Assembly: GCA_028681035.1 (NCBI GenBank)
Contig: JAQUJJ010000054.1
Location: forward strand, 1-23,100
Source of the DNA: Candidatus Cloacimonadota bacterium
Lineage (GTDB): Bacteria > Cloacimonadota > Cloacimonadia > Cloacimonadales > Cloacimonadaceae
DNA: 23,100 nucleotides
Reading direction: 5' to 3'
This document shows, piece by piece, positions 1-7,771 of this stretch. Each line of letters begins with the position of its first letter. Positions within the stretch are counted from its first letter, which is position 1. The notes beneath the pieces are model-generated. The model was not told the origin of the DNA. It searched no databases and worked only from the letters and a program-made list of their open reading frames with translations. Position numbers and translations under genes: made by a program.

Positions 1-1913
1 GCAGTAACAGTATAGTTGTAAGTTTGGCTGGCAAATACACCAGTGATGGTGAAGTTACCAGTGGCATCGGTGGTGGCATTGTAAGGATCATAACCGGTTA
101 AGGCTACTGCAGCACCAGCAATACCGAGGGTAGGAGCATCACTGCCAACCACTTTACCAGTTACGGTAACTTGGGGTAGTAATGCTAAGGCAAAGTTGGA
201 GGTTGCAGCTTGGTCTTCTACGATGGTAACATTGTTGTTAACAACTGTGTAACCATGCTTGGTAGCTGAAACCTGTTGAATTCCAACAGGAACGTTAGGT
301 AAATTATATGTGCCAGCAGCACTGCTGGTAGTTACAAAAACAGTACCTTCTACCTTCACGGTTGCGCCCTCTAAGGGTGTTCCACCAACGGTAACTGTTC
401 CATTAAGGCTACCCATATCTTCCAACATCATGAAGAAGCGGGCATTCGTGCGATTCATAGAGGTTGTGCCTGTGGTTCCTGTGCTGCCATTGGCAGAGTC
501 ACTCTGGAAACGCAGGGAGCTTGCATAAGTGGTGGGAGTGTAAAACACCATAGCATTACGGGTATAGGTTCCTGCGATCACGTCGGTTGTAATATCGACA
601 AGCAGGTTTGATGCGCCGTCCCAGAAGAAAGGTTCGGTAAAGTTATGTAGGTTCCATTCACTGGTGGGCATATATTCATCGCTGTGAAATACGGTAGTAT
701 ATTCACCTACTTCGAAAGCGGCGACAAGGGCTTCCAGATCGGTATTCTTCACGCGAATAGTGTAATTCGGCATGGGCGAGCAGGTGTCCAAATCCGACAC
801 ATTGAAAGCAAGTGCTGAAATCAGTCCGGGTGCTGCGCCAGCAGCATAGAGATCAGCGGTTGTGTACAGAAATTGTTGGCGGAAAGCCTTATAGAAAGTA
901 CCATAAGGAGTAGGAGTACCAGTATTGGTATTGGTGGTGGTGCCATTGCCTACTTCGACAACCAGCAAGCCTGCTTCCATTACTGTGACGTTGAGCATGG
1001 CTGTTTCGTCGTTGGTAGGATTTACATCACCAACCAACACAACCTTTCCATAAAGCTGAGTTTCGCCTATCACAGCGGGTGTCCAAGGTAAGCTAAATTC
1101 AAGGGTTTGTTGAGAGCCAATGGAAGTTCCAGGTAAGCTGGCAATTTCCACGCCACCGGTCTGCATAAGCTTTACAGTGTAATTGCTTATCGCACTGAGG
1201 CTATAGTTCTTTACCGAAACGCTATAGTTCACCATGGAATTCACGTTTGGTGTGGTGGGTCCGGTAATAGCAACAGCTTTCATGTCAACAATATCAAGAC
1301 CTTGCATGTTGAATTGCATGTTGGCACGCATCATAGAAAGGGTACCTGTTGTGGAAGCATCGGCTGGACTGCTATCATTCTGATAGCGTAGTGCGCTGTT
1401 TACACTGGTTAAGGTATAGGGCACTGATGCATTCTGGGAGTAAGTACCTGGAATAATATCGGTTACGACGTCTATAAGCAGGTTGGAAGTGCCATCCCAA
1501 TTGAAGGGAGTGCTGAAAGTGTGGGTATTCCAGCCTACTACAGGCATGAATTCAGGTGATTGAAATACTTCCTGATACTCGCCAACTTCAAAAGTGGTGG
1601 TCAAAACAGTTAGAGTAGTTGCTTTGACACGGATTCTGTAGTTGGGCATGGGGGAACAGGTGTTTAGTGTGGCAACATTAAAAGCAATCGAGTTGATGTT
1701 ACCGGCACCGCCACCTACATCGTTAAGTTCCGACGCACGTACAAGATATTGCTGACGGAAATTTTTCCAATAAGTTCCATAAGGAGTAGGGGGACCGGTA
1801 GTGGTATTAGTTCCGGTTCCTTCTCCCAAAGTAACGGTTACTTGGGCAAAGACGTTGCTGCATAGGCTGATTCCTAGAATCAATAGCAGCATGAAAAGCA
1901 ATGATTTTCTCAT
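1..1913 (-). CDS. Large secreted surface protein with duplicated domain and carboxypeptidase-regulatory-like domains (partial, C-terminus off window)
   Basis: Open for 637 codons from the ATG at 1913-1911 to the window edge, so the C-terminus is missing. An AGGAG ribosome-binding site lies 7-8 bases before the ATG. Residues 1-23 form a signal peptide (MRKSLLFMLLLILGISLCSN then VFA), with likely cleavage before Q24. Residues about 27-203 and 317-494 are two copies of one domain, sharing blocks such as TPYG(T)...FRQQ, CSPMPNY.IRVK, FEVGEY and WDG.SNLL.D. Between them, about 205-315, is a CARDB-like beta-sandwich stretch. From about 498 onward come two carboxypeptidase-regulatory-like (CarboxypepD_reg/SdrD-B-like) domains, the second cut by the edge. 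Proteins of this build in the group are exported and often end in a YPNP-type sorting tail; that end is not visible here. Adhesion or surface display is an inference, and no enzyme motif is seen. Confidence 0.85.
   Translation of the reverse strand, partial: MRKSLLFMLLLILGISLCSNVFAQVTVTLGEGTGTNTTTGPPTPYGTYWKNFRQQYLVRASELNDVGGGAGNINSIAFNVATLNTCSPMPNYRIRVKATTLTVLTTTFEVGEYQEVFQSPEFMPVVGWNTHTFSTPFNWDGTSNLLIDVVTDIIPGTYSQNASVPYTLTSVNSALRYQNDSSPADASTTGTLSMMRANMQFNMQGLDIVDMKAVAITGPTTPNVNSMVNYSVSVKNYSLSAISNYTVKLMQTGGVEIASLPGTSIGSQQTLEFSLPWTPAVIGETQLYGKVVLVGDVNPTNDETAMLNVTVMEAGLLVVEVGNGTTTNTNTGTPTPYGTFYKAFRQQFLYTTADLYAAGAAPGLISALAFNVSDLDTCSPMPNYTIRVKNTDLEALVAAFEVGEYTTVFHSDEYMPTSEWNLHNFTEPFFWDGASNLLVDITTDVIAGTYTRNAMVFYTPTTYASSLRFQSDSANGSTGTTGTTSMNRTNARFFMMLEDMGSLNGTVTVGGTPLEGATVKVEGTVFVTTSSAAGTYNLPNVPVGIQQVSATKHGYTVVNNNVTIVEDQAATSNFALALLPQVTVTGKVVGSDAPTLGIAGAAVALTGYDPYNATTDATGNFTITGVFASQTYNYTVT
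430..960 (-). repeat. Second copy of the internal domain duplication in the surface protein
   Basis: This encodes residues about 317-494 of the surface protein. It aligns with the first copy (about 1304-1835) over the whole length at the protein level: the same PYGT, FRQQ, AFNV, CSPMPNY, FEVGEY and WDG landmarks occur in the same order and spacing. DNA identity is high only in patches, for example around the shared 'ccataaggagtagg' stretch, so the duplication is not recent. Confidence 0.75.
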
Positions 1914-2116
1914 AGCATTTCTCCTTTCTTTAGTTTAATTTTTGGTTGCTCATTTTATTATTTCCGCAGCCTTGCCGAGGCAACAGCGCGGCATATTACA
2001 CTCTATGTTCTTAAATACTTTTACCTTAAAGTACACTTTGATATTAGTCCATATATCTGTCAAGCAAGATTTTTATGGGCATTCCCCTATTTTTTACTGT
2101 TGCTCTTTTTTTTGCC

Positions 2117-2146
2117 TTTTCGTTTCCGCGGAAGTGGGAATCTAAC
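2117..2146. repeat. Half of an extragenic palindrome (REP-like)
   Basis: A short stretch containing the perfect 10-bp palindrome ttccgcggaa (2124-2133) followed by gtgggaatct. It resembles one half of the common bacterial extragenic repeat of the type 'cattcccgc...gcgggaatc'. A better preserved relative lies at 16341-16375. Only similarity to a general pattern supports this call. Confidence 0.35.
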
Positions 2147-2284
2147 CCTTTGATAGACTACTATTTACACGTATATTGTTATGTTATCTCAAAACATACT
2201 CGCCAGCAAAAAGCAGCTCCGATTAGTTGTCATCAAACATATGTAACTTACAGATATGATGTAAATTGTGCATGACTGGATTTA

Positions 2285-2362
2285 GTTTAACTCACAATTA
2301 CGCTGTGTGATAGCATGGTTGCCTGTGCACAAAACTCGTCGCAGCGTAATTGTAAGTCAAAC
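2285..2362. repeat. Inverted-repeat element with 21-nt arms (full copy)
   Basis: Arms 2285-2305 and 2342-2362 are reverse complements at 19 of 21 positions and enclose 36 nt. The left arm plus the start of the loop reappears at 18708-18768 inside the broken DUF362 gene. There the same 35-nt distance separates 'cgctg' from 'gcagcg', so this is a dispersed element rather than a chance hairpin. Confidence 0.7.
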
Positions 2363-2369
2363 GTACTTG

Positions 2370-2444
2370 CTTGAATTGTCCTATCATTGCCCACCCATTG
2401 CCCTCCACATGGACAATGGGTGGGCAATGATAGGACAATTCAAG
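2370..2444. repeat. Perfect 31-bp inverted repeat
   Basis: Positions 2370-2400 and 2414-2444 are exact reverse complements over 31 nt with a 13-nt spacer. It starts 7 bp after the preceding inverted repeat. No T-tract follows on either strand, so an ordinary intrinsic terminator is unlikely. It could be a small non-autonomous mobile element, a cruciform site or a structured RNA. Confidence 0.85.
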
Positions 2445-2513
2445 TAGGCAAGGCAGAAGAATAGCTAAATTTCGATTTCCACTGTTAAAATACCGAATAC
2501 TAAGACGAGACTG

Positions 2514-2621
2514 TTTACATGAAAGTGCTATTTTTTGGAGTTCAGAGAGCCATTACTATCTTTATACTTTACATGAAAGTGCTATTTTTTGGAGTTCAGA
2601 GAGCCATTACTATCTTTATAC
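2514..2621. repeat. Exact tandem duplication, 54 bp x 2
   Basis: Units 2514-2567 and 2568-2621 are identical base for base. Each carries the left arm of the 64-nt hairpin element (tggagttcagagagcc) together with its upstream 'tttacatgaaagtg' motif. Only the second unit is followed by the matching right arm at 2638-2653. Confidence 0.95.
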
Positions 2622-2653
2622 TTATCAATATCTTACAGGCTCTTTGGACTTCA
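2590..2653. repeat. 64-nt hairpin element, copy 1
   Basis: The left arm 2590-2605 and right arm 2638-2653 pair over all 16 positions (13 Watson-Crick and 3 G-U if read as RNA on this strand), with a 32-nt loop. The geometry is identical to the copies at 2724-2787 and 16283-16346. Confidence 0.8.
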
Positions 2654-2723
2654 ACAACCCAGAGCAGATGACGCTGAACTTGACTGAAGCCTTGCCTTCG
2701 CTACCGATAATGAAAGTGTTTCC

Positions 2724-2787
2724 TGAAGTCCAGTGTGCCGTTAAGTTATAGGTGGACATATAATTAGCATAGGCACAAAGGACTCCA
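2724..2787. repeat. 64-nt hairpin element, copy 2 (diverged, flanked on both sides by the tgaaag motif)
   Basis: Arms tgaagtccagtgtgcc (2724-2739) and ggcacaaaggactcca (2772-2787) pair at 13 of 16 positions around a 32-nt loop. Outside the right arm, the inverted motif 'ctttcatgtaaagt' (from about 2799) mirrors the 'acatgaaagtg' motif found upstream of copy 1, and a direct 'tgaaagtg' precedes the left arm (2711-2718). Confidence 0.65.
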
Positions 2788-3206
2788 GACACAAATCGCT
2801 TTCATGTAAAGTCCATGTCGCCTGCAAAGAGGGTAACATCTCATAACTCGTATCGGCGACCTGAACTCCAGACTTGTTTTGTTGCTTATGCAACTGGCTG
2901 ATATGATGTAATATAAGAAGGGCTGAATTACCGCCTCCGTGGAAACGACAATGGTAAAATGGGAACTAGGATAAAAAACGGGGGGATGCCTACAACGAAA
3001 GAAAGTTCTTGACAGAAAGCTTTTACAGAATATCTTGTTACTAGCATCAACATGATACTGCAATCCCAATTTCCAATAGCTCTCTTTAGGGTATATTAAA
3101 TGGAAATATGTATTATCAAGCAACCAACGTAACACAAGCCCAACAGGGCACATAATCTATCTCAACAGCAGCCGGAAGACAACTTAAAGGCTGCAAAGCA
3201 GGATGA
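2788..3206. other. Gene-free stretch, no recognised content
   Basis: No reading frame here shows a recognisable protein, and no tRNA-like or other RNA fold was recognised. A minus-strand frame of 129 codons (3153-2764) runs across hairpin copy 2 and is judged spurious. A possible TTGACA box lies at 3010-3015 but has no convincing partner. Confidence 0.5.
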
Positions 3207-4037
3207 ATGATCAAAGAAATGGGACGTCTGAACATAGACGATTTAAAATTTCTGGACGCCGCTGCGGATAAAATCTTCCGTAACGTAGAGAAAGGCAAAA
3301 TCCCTTTGGCTGAAAAGCAAATTACAGATATCGGTAACACTGCGAACTATTTTGTTCGTGAAGAACTGGGGAAACGGCTGGCACAATATGAAGGCAATGG
3401 TGAAATGGATGAAATCTGTGCAAGATTGTTGGACGATTTCATTTATGGAGTTCGGGCAACTGGCTTATTCTACTTTTATTACAAACACCAATCCCGCCCG
3501 GAAGTTATCATAAAAACTATCGAGAAAACCTTTGAGAGCGTGCCATGGGAATCTGAAACGATTTGTTTAGAGATGTGGAAAAAAGCTCCCGAAGTTATGA
3601 AAGAACACATGCCCAAGTGGGCAGAATCTCCAAACGAAAAGAAACGTGCCATCAGCATGCACGGTATGGAAAACATAGCCTCAAGACATCCACAATATAT
3701 CCTCACCTTCGTGTCCAACCTCTTGGATGATGAAAGCGAGGAAGTGCAGAAAAAGATTAGCCATATCCTCACCCAGGTGGGACGTCAACGCCCATTACAG
3801 TGCTATAATAACGTGCGCAGATGGCTGATTGATGCAGATGAAAGGCGTATCCACACCATCTGGCAAACGATGAAGAAACTGGCAAACATCTTCACTCAAA
3901 AAAGCAAACGAGATAAATCCGCAGACTTTATCAATATCACGCAACGCACCATACAGGAATGGAGAAACGATCCTAATCACAATGTCTCCACCATGGGTGC
4001 AAAACTCGCCGGCATAATCCGCAGCAAGAAGAAATAA
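3207..4037 (+). CDS. HEAT-repeat protein, DNA alkylation repair (AlkD)-like
   Basis: 276 aa, soluble and entirely helical in appearance. The central part (about residues 110-215) has the pattern of the AlkD-like superfamily of curved HEAT-repeat proteins: an acidic/aromatic helix ending in KWAESPNEKKRAISMHGMEN, then paired helices 'SNLLDDESEEVQKKISHIL' and 'YNNVRRWL'. True AlkD glycosylases remove alkylated bases from DNA using a Trp/Asp/Arg set. I cannot place the Trp-Asp pair with confidence here, so DNA glycosylase activity is unproven and a binding or scaffold role is possible. The start is uncertain: the ATG at 3207 has 'gcagga' just upstream, and an in-frame ATG at 3219 is the alternative. 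It ends 6 nt before the RNA methyltransferase gene, so the two are probably co-transcribed. Confidence 0.65.
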   Translation: MIKEMGRLNIDDLKFLDAAADKIFRNVEKGKIPLAEKQITDIGNTANYFVREELGKRLAQYEGNGEMDEICARLLDDFIYGVRATGLFYFYYKHQSRPEVIIKTIEKTFESVPWESETICLEMWKKAPEVMKEHMPKWAESPNEKKRAISMHGMENIASRHPQYILTFVSNLLDDESEEVQKKISHILTQVGRQRPLQCYNNVRRWLIDADERRIHTIWQTMKKLANIFTQKSKRDKSADFINITQRTIQEWRNDPNHNVSTMGAKLAGIIRSKKK

Positions 4038-4043
4038 GGCATT

Positions 4044-4817
4044 GTGCAAGGGCTTTCCCGCATTGTAATTATCCTCGTAGAACCTATCTATAGCGGAAAT
4101 GTGGGTGCCATCGCCAGAGTTATGAACAACTTTGGTGTTAGCAATCTTCGCATCGTGGGCAAAGTGCCCGAAAAGAACGATTTCTACCTCGCCATGCACA
4201 GCGAACACATTCTGGAGCAAGCCAGCATCTTTGATACCCTGGAAGAGGCTATTGCCGATTTGGATAGAGTTATCGCCTTCTCCCGCCGTATCGGCAAGAC
4301 AAAACCCGTTGACCTCAGCCCCCGCCAGATGGCACGCTATGTGCACAATGTTCCTCGCTTGCAGATTGGCTTGGTGTTCGGCAGAGAAACCTCTGGGCTT
4401 ACCGATAAAGAAGCGGATTTATGTGCCTTTCGCTGCCACTTTCCGGCAAATCCCACCTTTCCCTCTTTGAACCTCGCCCAAGCAGTTGCTTTGGCAGTTT
4501 GGGAGATATACAATTTACCGCTGGATGAAGAAACCAACAAGCATACAAATATCCACGCAGCAGCCGGTAAAGAGCTGGTTGCCGTGCAGAATTATATGCT
4601 GGAAGTGATGCAAAACATCGGCTTCTTCCGCAGCTTTGAACGAACCAACTGGGAAGCTTTTTTAACCAAGATGCTAGCACAGCTAAACCCCAATAAAACC
4701 ATGCTCTATCGCCTAAGGCAGATGTTCAACCGCTTTCATGTGCTGGTTACCGGAAAGGGCTTGGGATACGCAAACAAAGTTGCCGAAACCGAAAAAACGG
4801 ATATCTTAGTAGAATAG
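4044..4817 (+). CDS. SpoU-family RNA 2'-O-methyltransferase, TrmJ-like
   Basis: 257 aa. SPOUT fold signatures are clear: motif 1 'LVEPIYSGNVGAIARVMNNFG' region (residues 11-31), motif 2 'GLVFGRETSGLTDKE' (109-123) and motif 3 'PSLNLAQAVALAVWEIY' (140-156). These form the knotted S-adenosylmethionine site. The first motif matches the TrmJ/LasT branch, which methylates the 2'-O of a nucleotide in the tRNA anticodon loop; the exact target here is inferred. The C-terminal 90 residues are the usual helical extension. The start codon is GTG, with 'aagg' at 4036-4039 overlapping the stop of the upstream gene. The gene follows the AlkD-like gene by 6 nt and precedes the protease gene by 37 nt. Confidence 0.85.
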   Translation: MQGLSRIVIILVEPIYSGNVGAIARVMNNFGVSNLRIVGKVPEKNDFYLAMHSEHILEQASIFDTLEEAIADLDRVIAFSRRIGKTKPVDLSPRQMARYVHNVPRLQIGLVFGRETSGLTDKEADLCAFRCHFPANPTFPSLNLAQAVALAVWEIYNLPLDEETNKHTNIHAAAGKELVAVQNYMLEVMQNIGFFRSFERTNWEAFLTKMLAQLNPNKTMLYRLRQMFNRFHVLVTGKGLGYANKVAETEKTDILVE

Positions 4818-4854
4818 ACTCTAATAAATCCAAAAAGAACCAAGAAGGCTTTTA

Positions 4855-7590
4855 ATGAAACATAGTATAACGTTACTTATCACACTGCTACCGCTAATGT
4901 TACTTTCCCTAAGCATCCATGTGGATATCCCATTGGAAAGTCCCACTCACGAGATTAATTCCGAAAAGCTACAAAAGCTTGGCTATGGTTCCACCGTTAG
5001 CCCTGGTAGTTTGCAGCTTCCCGTAAAGAATATAAACGTGCTTATTCCGCCAGAAAGCACTATTCTTAGCTATAGCATCAGTCTATCCGCTCCGCAAACT
5101 ATTAGTGGCAAAGCTCCTGCCATAAACCCTGCCTTCAGCGATGGCGAAAAGCTTTTATCCAAGGATGTTAGTAACCACACACCTGCGCCTTACAGCTTTT
5201 TGGGGATGCACAAATGGGGAGACCTCCGTTATGCTGCTATTTCTGTGTTACCGGCTTATTGGGACGGCACAAACTGGCAATGGAGTGGTTCCTGCACAAT
5301 AAATCTGGAAACAAGTGCCTCTAAAGCCACAGGGATTATTCCTTCCAGCTTTAGCGATGCTGCTTTTTTTGCCAATAGCAGCGATTTACCTGCTTGGTAC
5401 AGCGAAGAACACAGCCGCAACTATGATGTTTTAGTGATTGGCACTCCTGCGCTCTATGCCGCTTTTGCAAGCTGGGTAAGTTTTCGCCAGTCTCAAGGTT
5501 TAGTGGTGGTGTTTACCGATATTGATGTTGCTCTTAGCCAAGGTATGGAAACCACCGATGCAGAAAAGCTGCGTTCTTACCTAAGAGAACAATATCAAGC
5601 AAACAACTTTAGCTACCTTCTTTTATTGGGCGATTACGATACTGTGCCCGTAGCCTATCTTAGCCCCGAACCCGATGGCTTTGATACTGTTCCATCAGAT
5701 TTCTTTTATGGAGACCTCAGCAGTAATTGGGATAGCGATAACGACGGACGCTTGGGAGAATACTCCACGGGAGCAATGAATCAGGATTATGAAGTGGACT
5801 TTACCCCGGAAGTATATGTAGGAAGGATTTCCACCAATAATGCCTCTCAAGTTTCTGCTATCGCCACCCGCATTGTAAGTTTCGAGCAGAGCACCGCCCC
5901 TTGGAAAGCAAAGAACTTGCTGCCCGCTGCCATGCTAAACTACCACGACGAGCCAGAGCTAAACATGCTGGCAACCGATGGCGCAGATTACATGGAATTC
6001 GTGAAGGCAACAGTATTAGCCGAACACAGCAATATCAGCCTCTACGAACAAGAAGGAGTTGTGCCATCTTATGTGTGTGATTTCCCTTTAAATGACCTTA
6101 ATTTCCGAAACCTTTTGGATACCCAAAGCTGGGGCTTGATAAACTGGAGCGCACATGGTTCCTCTGCTTCTTCCTCACGCAAGCTGTGGCTGGAAGATAC
6201 CAACGAAAATGGCTTACCCGAAAACAACGAGATGACTTGGCTTGGCTTGGTGAGCAGAAATAGCTTCGATAACCTTGGCAATAGCGATGGCAGCGTTATC
6301 TTTGCTGCCTCTTGTTACAACGGCATGATAGATTCCAATCAAGCTAGCTTGGCAGAATATGCCCTCGCTAAAAAAGCAGTGGGAGTGCTCGCCGCCACCC
6401 GCACCGGCTGGTATAAAATCGGCTGGACAAATCCCGGTTGGGGCGGTTTATCGTCCTATAACTACCACTTTCTGGAAAACTACCGTCAAGCCGGAATGAG
6501 CCTGGGTGCTTCACATGCCTACGCCAATCTGCTGCATACCCGCTATTACTTATTCGGCGATCCCATAGATGATGGAGGCGTCATCTGGCCCGAGCTACAA
6601 AACGTCTATACCTATCTGCTGTTTGGCGATCCCTTAATTGGCTACACTCCTACAGCACCTGTTCCAGAGGGTGATATTCTGGTTTGGGAACCAAATGGTC
6701 AGCAAGGACTTAGCGTAGTTAACGCCTTGGGGGAAGCAAGCAACATGAACGTTATTTACACAGATAAACTAATAGAGAATTACGATTACCTCAGCCAATT
6801 CAAAGCCATCTTTTGCCTCTTTGGCTTTGGTGAAGATTCTTACTATCTTAGCGACACTTCCTTCCAGCATAATCTGCTGAATGCCTATCTTGAAACAGGC
6901 GGAAGCATCTATCTGGAAAGTGACATGCCCTGGTATCCCCAAAGCTCTGCTTTATGGTCAAAATTTGGTACGCATACTCCGGTGAATGGTTTCGTATTTA
7001 TCAGTAACGTGCTGCATCCCACAAGCAATAACGTATGGCAGTATGGCAATCCCAGCCATCCTACTCAAATCTTGATTCCCTATGTGGATTCTGCATCCAC
7101 TCTGTTTAGCACCCAAAACATTGACCCGCCTGATGCAAGCATCGGCATTTGGAACAGCAATGGTAACTATCGCACGATTGCTTCCTCCTTCAGCCTTAGC
7201 CAGATTATCCACGGCACAACTGATTTGAGCGATATACTGGCAATCATCTGTGATACCCTGGCAGTGAACAATGGCAATCCTTCTACCATTACCGAAGAAA
7301 CCAATATCCCTATGGTAAACAGCCTGATCAGCTATCCCAATCCCAGTAACAACCATACTAATTTCAGTTTTAACCTTGATAAGGCAAGCCCCGTGAATCT
7401 GGATATCTATAACCTTAAAGGGCAAAAAGTTAGAAATATCTCCTCTGCCGCCTTGAACAAAGGCATGCGCGAAATCGTGTGGGATGGCAGAGATACTGCG
7501 GGAAAACAATGCGCCAGCGGGCTGTACTTGTATCGCCTGACCGCAGGAAATGCCCAGCTAAGCGGTAAACAAATCATCTTACATAAATAG
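4855..7590 (+). CDS. Secreted gingipain-like cysteine protease (peptidase C25) with C-terminal sorting domain
   Basis: 911 aa. The N-terminus has a hydrophobic signal segment (residues about 4-21), then a roughly 165-residue propeptide-like beta region. The C25 catalytic domain begins near residue 190 ('YDVLVIGTPALYAAF') and includes 'YLLLLGDYDTVP' and 'EVYVGRIS'. The catalytic dyad is visible as His434 in 'NWSAHGSS' and Cys487 in 'FAASCYNG', the caspase-like arrangement of gingipains. 'YLLFGDPLIGYTP' closes the domain, and a beta-rich middle region follows. Residues about 827-911 form a type-A-like sorting tail ('SYPNPSNN', 'LDIYNLKGQKVR', 'WDGRDTAGKQCASGLYLYRL'). The protein is expected to cross the outer membrane by type IX secretion and act outside the cell, probably in peptide acquisition. 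An 'aagaagg' ribosome-binding site precedes the ATG. Specificity cannot be read from sequence. Confidence 0.88.
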   Translation: MKHSITLLITLLPLMLLSLSIHVDIPLESPTHEINSEKLQKLGYGSTVSPGSLQLPVKNINVLIPPESTILSYSISLSAPQTISGKAPAINPAFSDGEKLLSKDVSNHTPAPYSFLGMHKWGDLRYAAISVLPAYWDGTNWQWSGSCTINLETSASKATGIIPSSFSDAAFFANSSDLPAWYSEEHSRNYDVLVIGTPALYAAFASWVSFRQSQGLVVVFTDIDVALSQGMETTDAEKLRSYLREQYQANNFSYLLLLGDYDTVPVAYLSPEPDGFDTVPSDFFYGDLSSNWDSDNDGRLGEYSTGAMNQDYEVDFTPEVYVGRISTNNASQVSAIATRIVSFEQSTAPWKAKNLLPAAMLNYHDEPELNMLATDGADYMEFVKATVLAEHSNISLYEQEGVVPSYVCDFPLNDLNFRNLLDTQSWGLINWSAHGSSASSSRKLWLEDTNENGLPENNEMTWLGLVSRNSFDNLGNSDGSVIFAASCYNGMIDSNQASLAEYALAKKAVGVLAATRTGWYKIGWTNPGWGGLSSYNYHFLENYRQAGMSLGASHAYANLLHTRYYLFGDPIDDGGVIWPELQNVYTYLLFGDPLIGYTPTAPVPEGDILVWEPNGQQGLSVVNALGEASNMNVIYTDKLIENYDYLSQFKAIFCLFGFGEDSYYLSDTSFQHNLLNAYLETGGSIYLESDMPWYPQSSALWSKFGTHTPVNGFVFISNVLHPTSNNVWQYGNPSHPTQILIPYVDSASTLFSTQNIDPPDASIGIWNSNGNYRTIASSFSLSQIIHGTTDLSDILAIICDTLAVNNGNPSTITEETNIPMVNSLISYPNPSNNHTNFSFNLDKASPVNLDIYNLKGQKVRNISSAALNKGMREIVWDGRDTAGKQCASGLYLYRLTAGNAQLSGKQIILHK

Positions 7591-7771
7591 CCTTCTTGTT
7601 GCCACTTTCTTGCTTGTCCACAAGTGAGACGATCGGAAGTTCAGATATTATGCGCTTAAGCAAGGACTGGCTTACCACAAACTTTTGGTGTAGCTCACAT
7701 TCTGCTTGACAAATGATTGCATTGTGCACACATTGAGAAACTGAAGTAATACTAGAGTAATTGGAGTACAA

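Noticed and set aside
1942..2275. Two short overlapping plus-strand frames (67 and 66 codons)
   Set aside because: Low-complexity translation of AT-rich and REP-like DNA, no ribosome-binding site and no family resemblance.
2285..2653. CRISPR array
   Set aside because: The repeats here are inverted or a single tandem pair; there is no series of direct repeats with unique spacers and no cas gene.
2862..2925. Possible fourth copy of the 64-nt hairpin ('tgaactccagacttg')
   Set aside because: No complementary arm at the expected 32-nt distance.
2764..3153. Minus-strand open frame of 129 codons in the repeat-rich gap
   Set aside because: Rich in Cys/Tyr/Ser without any domain pattern, runs through a hairpin element and has no ribosome-binding site; judged a chance frame.
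7591..7771. Promoter with TTGACA at 7706-7711 for the acyltransferase run
   Set aside because: No acceptable -10 box at 15-19 nt; left out as a feature.
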